In this document: positions 28,490 through 38,538 of the stretch, piece by piece
How positions within the stretch are numbered: position 1 is the stretch's first letter
Layout: every line of letters begins with the position of its first letter
Source: Tubulanus polymorphus
Taxonomy: Eukaryota; Nemertea; Palaeonemertea; Tubulaniformes; Tubulanidae
Assembly (NCBI RefSeq): GCF_964204645.1
Contig: NW_027437447.1
Location: 1-48,873 of the forward strand
Direction: 5' to 3'
DNA: 48,873 nucleotides
Translations under genes and position numbers: made by a program
Notes under the pieces: model-generated
What the model was told of the DNA's origin: nothing
What the model saw: the letters and a program-made list of their open reading frames with translations, nothing else
Database searches by the model: none

Positions 28490-28905
28490 AATTTCTCCCA
28501 TAATCGCTCGTCCAATCGTTTCGAAATGTATTTCAATCGATTCAAAAGCGCCTGTGACCCGTTGTGACCAACTGTCACCAGCATCCACCTCAACTGTAGT
28601 TCCAATGTCTGCCACTCTAGACCTAGGGCGCTGTCTCAGATCCGCATTCTTCCGCATTGATAGCACTATTGCGCCAACTGATTCATGAGTCATGTCTCAA
28701 CTGTAGTTCCAATGTCTGCCTCCCTAGACCGAGGGCGCTGTCTCCTTTTGAGTGCCGACAGGACACTGTACGAATTTTTGCGAGACGTACGGTACACCGA
28801 TTTTGGTGAAACTCGGTCCTAAACATAATCAAACTTCTTCTGAATCGATTGAAATTCTTTTCGAAGCGATCGGACGAGCAGTTATGGGAGAATTTTCGAG
28901 TTTTT
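28490..28905. repeat. imperfect inverted repeat (foldback-like)
   Basis: The segment at about 28490-28560 and the reverse complement of about 28840-28905 match over roughly 60 bp. Both encode a SIEI.FE.IGRA.MGE.S-like peptide on opposite strands. Between the arms, AACTGTAGTTCCAATGTCTG with a following GGGCGCTGTCTC occurs twice (near 28592 and 28699). It looks like remains of a dispersed repeat. Confidence 0.5.
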
Positions 28906-29212
28906 TTACCCTGGCGCCAGTCTGTCTGCACACCTGGCTGGGCTGGTCAATGACGTCATCGATCGATAGCTCAGTGCTTGGAAGCGGATGCGCTTTTACT
29001 CGTGTGTTTAGTTCCATTTTATTGATTTCTAAGGGTATCATACATTCAGATGTCCCGTGGATGGCTGCACAGCGGGATGGAATAGCGCTCCATATCACAC
29101 CATTTCACCATATCAGACAATCCAAACACCATGTCACAATTCAATGAAGAACAAATCAAGGATTGTGATTTTACAATATTATTTATTTTAGTAATTGTAT
29201 AACAACGATAAT
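28906..29212. other. no gene recognised
   Basis: A single short + frame crosses this stretch as part of the dispersed repeat. Nothing else is supported. Confidence 0.4.
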
Positions 29213-29509
29213 TCATTTATACAGGACGACTGATAACCTGTCATACTTCGCGATTTCATCATGCAACAGTTTCAGTCTATATTTTGCCAATCTTGTGGCA
29301 AAGTCCTCAAATTCTTCCAAATCTTTAGATGCGCTAGACACTGTTTCTGTATTAGCTGGAGCTGTAGATCTTTGTGGTGGTGTATTCCAAGGTGTGGCTG
29401 ATGCTGTGGCACTCTGACTTTGTCGAGTTTTCATCATCTTCTTGGGCTCTATCGTCCTGACCACTTCCACTTTTCTAACCGTTCGGTTTTTGGGAGAAAA
29501 AAACGCCAT
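29213..29509 (-). CDS. small hypothetical protein (98 aa)
   Basis: An uninterrupted frame starting MAFFSPKNRTVRK, with a basic N-terminus, a Thr/Ser/Pro/Ala-rich middle and a predicted helical, charged C-terminus (EEFEDFATRLAKYRLKLL). I recognise no domain. The C-terminal helix resembles the ends of small DNA-binding proteins encoded by DNA transposons, but this is a weak impression. It may be the last exon of a longer gene. Confidence 0.3.
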   Translation of the reverse strand: MAFFSPKNRTVRKVEVVRTIEPKKMMKTRQSQSATASATPWNTPPQRSTAPANTETVSSASKDLEEFEDFATRLAKYRLKLLHDEIAKYDRLSVVLYK

Positions 29510-29844
29510 TTTTTCTCTTCCGTCTCGAAATCATCGTCAGATGATAAATTTGGTAGGTTTCTTTGGCGTTTTATTGTGTTCTGTTGTGCTGAAGTTTTGC
29601 GTGGCATTTTGTGTTAGAAATTTCACCAGAAATAAAGGTTGCCTAACCCCTTGGCGCCGGCAGACGACTATACACGCAGGACTTCCCACTAACGGGATTC
29701 CCATGTCGTGGATAGTAGTCAACGACGCTAGGCGGGTTGACCCGATTATATAAATGGTAAAAATATTACAATGATCGTCCTTTCCATTGTCCGACGAATT
29801 TTCGAAAATTGTTCACGGCTCCATTTTGATCACGACCAATTTTG

Positions 29845-30151
29845 CAGACCTGCCAACTTCACAATTTTTTGTAGTAACACAATACAATTTTGATAGTAGT
29901 TTTCTTATTTCAGTCAGTAGCAGGCAAAATCAAACATTCTAGTGATAGTAGCAAATCATTGATTCTCAGTAGCAGCCGAAACGACCAGATAATACCAAGA
30001 AAAACACGAAATAATGATAAAATTCTGTTTGTATTTATTAAAAAATTGCTTGACATTAGATTTACGCATTATTGCTATCATTGCTATCAAAAAATACCTT
30101 TTAGATTTTTTAACATTTTAACAAAAAATTAATAAACATCACCTCCGCCCC
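29845..30151. repeat. left copy of a duplicated segment (BED-gene related)
   Basis: Nearly identical to 33583-33970, in the same orientation but with two internal deletions. The right copy overlaps the end of a decayed BED-finger gene, so this left copy is a fragment of the same transposon-like sequence. Confidence 0.75.
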
Positions 30152-30263
30152 TAAGGTTCGTTCTGTTCGCAATCATGACAGTGAAACTATTGAGCTTGGT
30201 CAAATATGTATAACATATAAATATATTATGTATGTGGCCCTTTTGGGGACTTCAGCAGTAATG

Positions 30264-30264
<1 letters not shown>

Positions 30265-30344
<80 letters not shown>
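30265..30344. repeat. (TA)n microsatellite
   Basis: About 40 uninterrupted TA units. The frames running through it are spurious. Confidence 0.95.
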
Positions 30345-30348
<4 letters not shown>

Positions 30349-31043
30349 AGCACATTTGTACATTGTGATGTACTGGAACAAACATTCAGTGTTGACACTA
30401 ATATTGGTTGCTGGACAAACGTTGCGATCATGATTAGAATACATTGAGACTACAGTCGATAGTGCTGCATTCCCAGCCCTGGGTTACTACCGGTCGTATT
30501 TAGAAACTACCAGTTTCAATAGGTCTAATCTGTTTATAATTTAGTATATGCCACTATGATAGATAGATAAATGAAAAAAATTATTAGTCTCAATCTTTCA
30601 TCCCGACTAAAACAATAGATGATTCATTAACCTAATTCTATCTAATCACTTATTGTTTTCTTGCATAAATAAACATTTACATAATTCATCAAATAATGTT
30701 ATAACTTAAGAAATCAAAACAAGCCCAATAAACCCACTACTACTACACACTGTCTGATACCACGTGATCTATAAAAATCGATAAATTCCTGAGACTTAAG
30801 TAGATAGTCAGAAGGTCAAGGTCACATATATTAAAGTCAGAAGTCAAACATCCGAAAATGTTAAAACGTAGGAAAACTAAATGTCTCTATTCTGAGTTAT
30901 TTGGAACTGTGGAATTTTGCGATCAAATAATGAAAATTTCATAACTTGCGGCAAATAAAATGAATATTTCACAGTAACTGTGAGTTAGAGTTAACTCTGA
31001 ACTCAGGATCCAGTCAACTCTGAACTCAGGAGGGTCCAGTCGA
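30345..31043. other. no gene recognised
   Basis: AT-rich sequence. Near 30975-31035 a GAGTTAGAGTTAACTC element is followed by two AACTCTGAACTCAGG copies, related to the small inverted repeat at 35557-35632 in opposite orientation. Confidence 0.4.
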
Positions 31044-31302
31044 ATACGCTCAAATTTATTTCACTCCGGTGTTCCGTTAGAATGCCAATTAAATACGCTC
31101 ACATCAACACACAACGTATTCGATTGGCATTCTAACGGAACACCGGAGTGAATTGATTATTGGGCGTATTCGATTGACTCTTCGGCGGAGTACCGGAATG
31201 AGACCGACGCTCGAGCGTAGTTTTTTCACCACTCCCGTAGCACCGGAGTTCTACTGGTTTTACCGTAGCAAACTCCGCCGAAATCGGAGACATTGGCAGC
31301 CC

Positions 31303-31305
<3 letters not shown>
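31044..31305. repeat. minisatellite-like dispersed repeat, copy A
   Basis: It contains CATTCTAACGGAACACCGGAGTGAA-type units, one of them inverted, followed by a shared tail ending GGCAGCCCTGA. The tail is almost identical to that of copy B at 34494-34785. A (TA)n tract follows directly. Confidence 0.7.

Positions 31306-31336
<31 letters not shown>
31306..31336. repeat. (AT)n microsatellite
   Basis: About 15 AT units directly after dispersed repeat copy A. Confidence 0.9.
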
Positions 31337-31339
<3 letters not shown>

Positions 31340-31571
31340 AATTTGATTCTTCAAACAGGAAGTTACAGTGTTGATCTCCCTGTACAAATAGACTTAGAAA
31401 AATTTCAAAAGATTTTAACAAAATTTGTAAAATGCGCTAAAACGGTACAAACATTGATATCAAAGGCACAATTGGTGTGTAAATGCGAAATACTGTCCAA
31501 CACGACGGAATAACCGGAATGTGTGTGGAACCACATGTATCAAAATACTGGAAATGCTGCCTGCTCCTGTC

Positions 31572-33320
31572 TCACAAATCTGCGTATAATCGTTCTTTAA
31601 GACATTTATACTCGCTTGGGGAAAGGTTATCGACATTTCCACGTAGCAGATCATTCACAAACAGTACATGGTAGTAAACGCACAGCGAAATCGGGCTATT
31701 CAAGATTGTTGGCCGAACAATTGGGTTAGTTGATCGTTCCATGTTCGGGTGGGTTAGTATAGACGTGGAAATCAATCCCAGGAGTTTTGGGTTATCTCTG
31801 TATTTCATGTACACCGTTATCACTTGGCTCATTACACCACACGATATGGAAACTGGGCCTTTATCCCCAATTCCCAAAATCGTATTTATCAGCGTATCGA
31901 CATCGAGTTTTCGCATAGACAACCCCTTCTCCTTACACAACAAATCGACACATTCCCTCGCAAATGGAACGATCATTCGAATATTTTCTCTCGCAGTTTT
32001 TCGTTTCCTTCGATTTTCTTGCAGCAGCAGCTGCTGATCATCGCTAGCGTATTCGATGTCTTCGCTCACATTTTCCATGTCCACATCACTGTCTCCCGTA
32101 TTCGATTCACCTTCGTATAGATGCATGTTTATGGGTTTGATGTATCTGGTCCAGAAACGGTCGAAATTGAACCCCTCCTCTTCCACCACTTTACCCACGG
32201 CATTAAAAATAACCCCTGGAGTCTGTCCGGCGACCAACAAGAAATTCGTACAACAAATGGCCGTAGATTTATCACTAAACGGATAACGACACATTTGATA
32301 GGCTGCATCAAGCGGTATTGCACCGTCAATGTCCATAGACAGATAAAGATGGGGGGAGAAACATGGTGTGGATAAGAGTTCATTCGCTTCGGTATACACG
32401 GCTGCATGCAAGCACGAGGCATCTTTTTCGGGCAGGATAGGAACATACTTAAGAATGCACCTCGCATATCGACACATCATGCGGGCAAAGTGATAGAAAT
32501 GCATCAAAGAGGGTAGGGGCACTTCCTTTTTGTTCTCTCCCTCTCGATGTTCTGTCTCTCCATTCTCGCAGTCGTCTCCATCTGTTGGGATTCTCTTTCG
32601 TTTTCTGCACAACGATGCAACACATATACCACCATCCCTTGTATTTGGTGTTTCTTGTAGCATGAGATTTCGCATTTCACATTTCAACGCGTATAATAAG
32701 CAAGCGTATGTGTGAGATTCGTTATATCGCCCAAGAATGAGGTGTGTATAAATCACTTCGATAATTCTCCGTGTAAAATATTTCATTGTAGGGGTTTTTG
32801 CAGATTTTTTTGCTTTTGTTTTCGCAGAATTCGCACCTTTCTCACCCCTTTTCTTCTTTATAGCAGTTCCTTCGTCACTTGTCGTTTCGTTTAGTCGTTT
32901 TACATTCGCAGGCAATAACTTCACATCGATTGGGCGATTGTGCTTCTTCATTCTCCACGCATTGTTCAAGTGTTTGACAATGCGTGGATAAAACACTTTT
33001 GCAAATGTGTCCATATCTTCGTAGGCATTTTCAGTTGCCTTGAGAAAACAGTCTTCGATAATATTACAAACTGTAATGTGATTGAGATGATAATCGAAAT
33101 ATTCATCATCACTCTCACCTCCGGTCTTATCTATGGGTAGATTCGTGCACTTGCAGTCTATATAATTCATCAATGTCTCTGTGCTATTGTTGTATAAATT
33201 TATCGTATTTTTGACACATTCCTTTCGAAAAACTTTACTTAACATTTCCGTAAATTCGAGTTCCAATTTAACTGTCGTAGCATCCGGATTACATACAAAA
33301 CCATTCACAAAGTGATCCAT
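31572..33320 (-). CDS. unknown 582-aa protein, probably virus-derived
   Basis: A long intact frame from MDHFVNGFVCNP. It has a basic Lys-rich segment (about 160-195, KKKRGEKGANSAKTKAKK), a helical Cys/His/Tyr-rich middle, an acidic stretch (about 420-445) and a conserved-looking C-terminal half without membrane segments. I recognise no family. Its composition, orientation and uninterrupted length match the virus-like genes further right. It is separated from them by decayed transposons, so it may be part of the same inserted genome or a separate insert. The decayed surroundings make an intact frame here notable. Confidence 0.6.
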   Translation of the reverse strand: MDHFVNGFVCNPDATTVKLELEFTEMLSKVFRKECVKNTINLYNNSTETLMNYIDCKCTNLPIDKTGGESDDEYFDYHLNHITVCNIIEDCFLKATENAYEDMDTFAKVFYPRIVKHLNNAWRMKKHNRPIDVKLLPANVKRLNETTSDEGTAIKKKRGEKGANSAKTKAKKSAKTPTMKYFTRRIIEVIYTHLILGRYNESHTYACLLYALKCEMRNLMLQETPNTRDGGICVASLCRKRKRIPTDGDDCENGETEHREGENKKEVPLPSLMHFYHFARMMCRYARCILKYVPILPEKDASCLHAAVYTEANELLSTPCFSPHLYLSMDIDGAIPLDAAYQMCRYPFSDKSTAICCTNFLLVAGQTPGVIFNAVGKVVEEEGFNFDRFWTRYIKPINMHLYEGESNTGDSDVDMENVSEDIEYASDDQQLLLQENRRKRKTARENIRMIVPFARECVDLLCKEKGLSMRKLDVDTLINTILGIGDKGPVSISCGVMSQVITVYMKYRDNPKLLGLISTSILTHPNMERSTNPIVRPTILNSPISLCVYYHVLFVNDLLRGNVDNLSPSEYKCLKERLYADL

Positions 33321-33582
33321 GATTTTTTATGCTGTTAGTAGATAAATAATATCACGCGTTGTCCCTTTGTCTGCGCGACAAAAATGAAATAAGTTCATTG
33401 CAGGGAGGACGCTGGTCTTGTTGCTTCATCTGTGCCATTTTTGCAAGTGTGTGAATGCTCAATTTCAAACACCGCTTATATACACACACTTCGAAACTGG
33501 TTCTGAAACCTGACAACAACTACAACATTAATAAAATAATTTTTAAATTGTCCAACAAGGATCCAACATTTGTAACAATGTT

Positions 33583-33970
33583 CAGACCTACCAACTTCAC
33601 AATTTTTTGTAGTAACACAATACAATTTTGATAGTAGTTTTCTTATTTCAGTCAGTAGCAGGCAAAATCAAACATTCTAGTGATAGTAGCAAATCATTGA
33701 TTCTCAGTAGCAGCCGAAACGACCAGATAATACCTAGAAAAACACGAAATAATGATAAAATTCTGTTTGTATTTATTAAAAAATTGATTGTTAAACTTTC
33801 CTTCACAAAGAAATATACACACATTAGATTTACGCATTATTGCTATTATTGCTATCAAAAAATACCTTTTAGATTTTTTAACATTTTTCTAAAGAGTCGT
33901 GTAGCATGATCTGATACTGCCAAAGCTATGTTGTGTTCGACCAAAAAATTAATAAACATCACCTCCGCCC
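33583..33970. repeat. right copy of the duplicated segment
   Basis: The longer copy of the 29845-30151 duplication. It overlaps the 3' part of the BED-finger pseudogene. Confidence 0.75.
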
Positions 33971-34364
33971 TTAGGGTTACCAATTCGTCTGCTGTTGGAG
34001 TATTTGATGTGAAATAGCGAGTGAGTTTAGACGCTTTTGCCTTAGCTTCGTTACTTTTGCTTTCTTCACAATGTTTCCCGACATCTGTCAACCCACCGTG
34101 TGTAACAAGAAAATCAAGGTTACAGACAGTACACAGTGCATAACTATTTGATATTTGAGATGGAACAATGCACGGTTACTTGGACGTATATTCTGCTCTG
34201 AATTTTTGATTGGCGACACGGGTTTTTTTCTGTTGTTCGTTACTAGTCCCTTGTTTGGATTTTCTCTTCCTCTCAGTTACTTTACCTTCTTCCAATTCGC
34301 TTTCATCATCATCGGAATTCGATTCGTTTGCCGAAAAATCCAAATCAGACAACGATGCCGCCAT
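33855..34364 (-). pseudogene. BED-type zinc-finger / hAT-transposase-like gene, N-terminal part, broken
   Basis: The frame starts MAASLSDLDFSANES, with an acidic then basic stretch, and reaches FRAEYTSK. A stop at 34174-34176 follows where such proteins usually have tryptophan. The same frame continues with a C..C...H..H finger (YALCTVCNLDFLVTHGG). It then runs into RAEVMFINFLVEHNIALAVSDHATRLF, a segment typical of hAT-like BED-finger proteins, and ends soon after. The catalytic region is absent. It is a single-stop, 3'-truncated remnant. Confidence 0.6.
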
Positions 34365-34493
34365 GTTAACAGGTGAACACTAAATCCAACCTCCGACTAT
34401 CACATTTCATGATCGCTTATTGATAACTGCGCATGCGGACAAACCAAAGACTACCGTTCTGTGGATAGGATTTAACAATGACAAAATTGACGT

Positions 34494-34785
34494 GAGCGTA
34501 TTCAATTGGCATTCTAACGGAACACCGGAGTGAAATAGATTTGAGCGTATTCAATTGGCATTCTAACGGAACACCGGAGTGAAATAAATTTGAGCGTATT
34601 CGATTGGCATTCTAACGGAACACCGGAGTGAAATTGATTATGGGCGTATTCGATTGACTCTTCGGCGGAGTACCGGAATGAGACCGACGCTCGAGCGTAG
34701 TTTTTTCACCATTCCCGTAGCACCGGAGTTCTACTGGTTTTACCGTAGCAAACTCCGCCGAAATCGGAGACATTGGCAGCCCTGA
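34494..34785. repeat. minisatellite-like dispersed repeat, copy B
   Basis: Three direct 49-bp units (starting 34494, 34543, 34592) of GAGCGTATTC..TTGGCATTCTAACGG type and a fourth degenerate unit lead into the same tail as copy A, ending GGCAGCCCTGA. The block abuts the broken end of the Fanzor/TnpB-like frame, so it probably inserted into that gene. Confidence 0.75.
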
Positions 34786-35390
34786 TTTTGTTTCCGCACG
34801 ACGGACAATCAAACACTTTACTCGCGCCTAACGCCGAATGTTCCATGTCACATTTGTAGCATGTTTTGCTGGTGTAAGATTCATTCTGTTCTACGAATAT
34901 ACGATTAGTCCCAACACAGCGTTGTTGCATTAAATCTTTGAACTTGCAAAGCGATACTGCTCCAAACCACTGTTTTGTTTGTCGATGAAGTTCTGGATAG
35001 TCGGTTCGTTTTCGAATGACATGTGTTGTATCAAGATCGCCTACAACAACACACTTGTTTTGATTCAAGAGTTCCCGCACGAGCTTCTGTTGGAAGCCTT
35101 TCACGCGGTTTGTTACTCGCTGGTGAAGGCGTCGTAGAGGCGTGTGATGTATAGAAATATGGGTGTACTCAATGATTTTTTTAGCTCTCGGTGTTAATCT
35201 TGTAATCCAACAGTTGTTTTTGTTTAGTATTGTCGTGAGCTATCTGCTTAATACGTTTTTCCACCTCAGTACTCATGGAATCCAACTCTCCAAAGGCTGT
35301 ATAGATATTGTTCCTCATGGGATCGCTAAATTCGGTAAAAATCTCTATGTGGATCCGGTAATGGAAAATCCGGATATGAGTCATAAAATT
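34786..35390 (-). pseudogene. Fanzor/TnpB-like RNA-guided nuclease remnant
   Basis: The readable part holds FKDLMQQRCVG..., then ESYTSKTCYKC and, 19 residues later, FDCPSCG. This is the paired-cysteine zinc ribbon with the YTSKTC signature of TnpB and eukaryotic Fanzor proteins, lying between the last RuvC motifs. Upstream the frame contains an Arg/Lys-rich helix and is interrupted by a stop at 35240-35242. In another frame, EFSDPMRNNIYTAFGE may correspond to the RuvC-I aspartate region. The end after the second cysteine pair, where the last catalytic aspartate would lie, is replaced by dispersed repeat copy B. It is a dead copy. Confidence 0.6.
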
Positions 35391-35556
35391 CGTGCCGGTG
35401 TCAAGGTGTTAAATATATTATATTTGATTTTGAAAATAAAGTGTTTGCCGAGTAAAGCTTGAGGGCAGGTCCGTGTCAGGCCCTGCGAGATATCATACGC
35501 GTACAATTTCACTGTTATGCTGTCCATTGCAGTGTGGGGACAGTAGAGCGACGATA

Positions 35557-35632
35557 CTGGGTCCAGTTCCACAATTCCGAATTAAGGTTTAACTCTGAGT
35601 TAACTCTAACTCACAACTGTGGAACTGGGTCC
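35557..35632. repeat. small inverted repeat (possible miniature element)
   Basis: Arms GGGTCCAGTTCCACA and TGTGGAACTGGGTCC enclose an AACTCTGAGTTAACTC palindromic core, about 75 bp in all. A related sequence lies near 30975-31035. Confidence 0.5.
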
Positions 35633-35822
35633 ATGATAATACAAAAAAAATGTATTTGTCATTTTAAAATAATTTTCTGTGGTTCATTACGGCCCGTTCC
35701 TTCCATGAATTTGGATTGTACTCTACATTAAAGGAGATACATTTTTCAAGTATTAAGTTTTGATACGGTGCGATTACGATAGCAAATTTACGGTGATACA
35801 AGTAAAAACCAGAGACAAAGAC

Positions 35823-36218
35823 ATGAATGATGACGCAAATTGTGTTAGTGGCTCTACCATTAATGACGAGGATTTATCACCTGGTAAGAAAGGATCGAAG
35901 ATAAAACGAAAAATTCAGCCACCGTCATCTTTAAAGTTAATCGTTCGAAAGGCTTGCGAAATAAAGCGTAGTGCACAACATGAATTATGCTCTTTCGACA
36001 TGCTGCTTGATTCTCCATCCGCTCCCGCATCGACAGTATTATACTTCACACAAAACAAACCAACATACAGTCAAGAACTGCTTGAAAGAAATAAGGCAAA
36101 CATTACAACTGCTTCGGATGGACTAACCGCTGACTTTTTGGGTGGAATATTCAACAAACCCAAAACAGAGAACAAAATAGATTATTGTCATCTCAGATCA
36201 TATTCATGGCTAAAATAA
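35823..36218 (+). CDS. hypothetical protein, about 131 aa, the only + strand candidate in the virus-like part
   Basis: The frame is open from 35760, and the ATG at 35823 (MNDDANCVSGS) is the likelier start. The product has an acidic N-terminus, a basic KKGSKIKRK segment and no membrane helix. I recognise no family. It converges on the tyrosine recombinase gene with about 380 bp between the two stops. It might be a small nuclear or capsid-associated viral protein, but that is a guess. Confidence 0.45.
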   Translation: MNDDANCVSGSTINDEDLSPGKKGSKIKRKIQPPSSLKLIVRKACEIKRSAQHELCSFDMLLDSPSAPASTVLYFTQNKPTYSQELLERNKANITTASDGLTADFLGGIFNKPKTENKIDYCHLRSYSWLK

Positions 36219-36598
36219 CATAAGTATTGTTCAATTCATGAAGAGATAATATTTAAATACGTTTGTTTTGTAAGTTGTTTTTGTTGTTTACTCCCAGTTC
36301 TCAGTAATTTTATAGTTTCATTACTCCCGGTCCTCCGACTACAACGTTTCCTCCCGGTTACATGAGAGTGTCCTGACGGTGAGGAAAACTGTAGTGTCGA
36401 CAGCGACGACCAATATACAAGTACAACCAAGTCGAATATGAGTAGAATGAGAGAGCCCCGAGACTTCGAGATTTACTACATAGTACAAAACACGTGATAT
36501 AATGACAATCGAACCGTAGCAGAGTAACAGCACGGCAGAGTAATAACTACACGACCGAAACGCCGTGACAGAGAGAACTTGGAGAAAAATTGGTTATT
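36219..36598. other. convergent intergenic region, no gene recognised
   Basis: 380 bp between the + strand hypothetical gene and the recombinase stop. Only short frames are present, none with recognisable features. Confidence 0.5.
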
Positions 36599-38260
36599 TT
36601 AGGTGTGGGGATTTAACTTTTCACTAGAAACTTGTCCCTCGGTCATGAATTTCCATACAAGATTAGACATTCTAGCCATGTTACGGTCAGAACACCTTAC
36701 ATCGTAGGTTCGTTTCTGCATCGCGTCAGAGTGTTTCATCAAATTAGCCAAACCACGTTCGTTACTCGCGCCGAGATCAGATTCTAGCATTGTCGACACC
36801 ACAGACTTTCTGAGCACCGTACAACTCGTTCGACTTGCTTTGTTGGAGGAGGTAGAAAGTTCACTGGAAATGATGTTGGACAATTGACTTTGATTCAAAG
36901 TTCGACCACTCCACGACAAGAAGACATTTAATGTTGGGTGACTGTGTGTCGTTTCTTCAAAACTTGGAATCAGAGGACGAATGTGATCGATGAATGCCTT
37001 CAGAAGTTTGAAATGATAACAGTTTAATGATAGTTGGGCAGCACCGTAGAGCGACATTGTTTTATGCTGAACAACATTGACTACATGTCTGTCAAGGTAA
37101 ACGTTTTCCAGAGCAGCATCTACTTCATCAACTTTCATGTTTATTATAGGTCCAGAACGTGTCGCATTGTTGAGACTCAACAGAAGAATTAAATAGTTTC
37201 GGGCTCGAACAAAACGGAGACGATCGCCATGGCGACGTTCATCGGTATTCTTCGCGCATCCATCTTTCCTCAAATAATCACGTAATATCTTGTGGCCAAT
37301 GATTGCCCGTTTGCCTCTCAGATATAGCTTGATATGATTCGTTGTTACAAGGGCTCGTCGATGTTTGAGCCTCATTACAGCCGCGCGTTCCATGATTTTC
37401 TTCTTCAAAGAGCTATTCCAAATTTGGATTTGTTTGACGATCCGTTCAACTGTTTCCGATGTAATCCAGTCTTTATCGAGAAGTTTTCCGTACTCCACAA
37501 ACTTTTTAAAATCAAGTAAGTAGTTTTTAACCGTACTGGCTGTTTTTGTTTTGAGAGAGGGAGAAATAAATTTGTTTTCGATCTCTTGTAATTTTGTAGT
37601 GACGAGTTTGGCACTGAAATCATGGCCGTAGATACCAATAATTGTTTTAACGTGTTTTACGGCCTGCAAGGCCTGACGTTCATTTTTCTCACCGCCGCCA
37701 AACGTCTGTAGCCATCGTCCAAAAGATGTAATCTCGTTCGCAAACTGATCAATAACACAATCCGAATCCTGGATTGTAGAACTAGGCGATTCGTTTGATG
37801 GACAATTATCTGCGCTACTTGTAAAGTTTCTTTTCTCTCTTTTTCTGTCTTGTGCGTTTGTCTCTTTACTACACAATGACGATGATGATCGCGAGGTTTC
37901 GTATTTGAACAAGTTCATGTAGTGCCGATAAATGGGATCTGATTGTTTCAGTTTATGGTTTCCACCAAGTAGATGCTTGTCAATGCGTCTTACAATGCTG
38001 TAGCAATCTTCAACTGGACAATGATGTAGGTTACCATTATTGCCTACGTCTTTATCGCACTTGCCCACTGTACGACTTCGATAACTGTTGGTATTTTGCT
38101 GTTTTTGCGTTCTTTGTTTCTGTGAATACTTGAGTGATTCAAGACGGTCAAACTTGTGAAATTCTCTCAAATGACGTGGTAGGTTTGCGATGTTTTTGTT
38201 ACACAATGAACATAGATATCGATAGACCCGATGCCTTTCTGTGTGTGCGGAGGTTTCCAT
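36599..38260 (-). CDS. zinc-finger tyrosine recombinase
   Basis: 553 aa. Two N-terminal Cys/His fingers (C17, C20, H30, H35; C81, C86, H96, H102) are followed by a Ser-rich linker, a helical core-binding region (about 175-345) and a tyrosine recombinase catalytic domain. Candidate residues are R368 in NATRSG, K400 in QHKT, R484 in TVLRKS (threonine in place of the usual histidine of HxxR), H510 in LMKHSD and Y519 in RTYDV. The 26-residue R-to-H and 9-residue H-to-Y spacings fit the family. Such enzymes cut and rejoin DNA through a covalent phosphotyrosine and mobilise Cryptons and some viral genomes. The intact frame inside a virus-like cluster suggests it could integrate the element; a host or Crypton origin remains possible. 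Confidence 0.72.
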   Translation of the reverse strand: METSAHTERHRVYRYLCSLCNKNIANLPRHLREFHKFDRLESLKYSQKQRTQKQQNTNSYRSRTVGKCDKDVGNNGNLHHCPVEDCYSIVRRIDKHLLGGNHKLKQSDPIYRHYMNLFKYETSRSSSSLCSKETNAQDRKREKRNFTSSADNCPSNESPSSTIQDSDCVIDQFANEITSFGRWLQTFGGGEKNERQALQAVKHVKTIIGIYGHDFSAKLVTTKLQEIENKFISPSLKTKTASTVKNYLLDFKKFVEYGKLLDKDWITSETVERIVKQIQIWNSSLKKKIMERAAVMRLKHRRALVTTNHIKLYLRGKRAIIGHKILRDYLRKDGCAKNTDERRHGDRLRFVRARNYLILLLSLNNATRSGPIINMKVDEVDAALENVYLDRHVVNVVQHKTMSLYGAAQLSLNCYHFKLLKAFIDHIRPLIPSFEETTHSHPTLNVFLSWSGRTLNQSQLSNIISSELSTSSNKASRTSCTVLRKSVVSTMLESDLGASNERGLANLMKHSDAMQKRTYDVRCSDRNMARMSNLVWKFMTEGQVSSEKLNPHT

Positions 38261-38538
38261 TATCCTTTTTTTCCTGGATATTTCTCAGTTGTATGGTATT
38301 CGGAAGTGACTTTTCTTAAACAGCAAAATATTGAAATACAGAAGAAACGTCTGCGAAACAATGATACGATCCAGTGAGCAATTTATCTACAGACGCCGTC
38401 GTAACAACAAATAGAAAAAAATCCTACCATCAACATTACACCTTGCATCGTCCTCTAGGCTGTTGAAATATTATTTGACTGGAAGCGCCGGCGGAGTTAG
38501 ATACAACGGAGTCAAGACCGTGCTAGATCCAACATTCC
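38261..38538. other. no gene recognised
   Basis: Spacer of about 280 bp upstream of the recombinase start. It should hold the recombinase promoter, but I see no clear TATA box. Confidence 0.35.

Noticed and set aside
30200-30444. Tyr-Ile repeat proteins across the (TA)n tract; also at 48530-48748
   Set aside because: They arise from the microsatellite.
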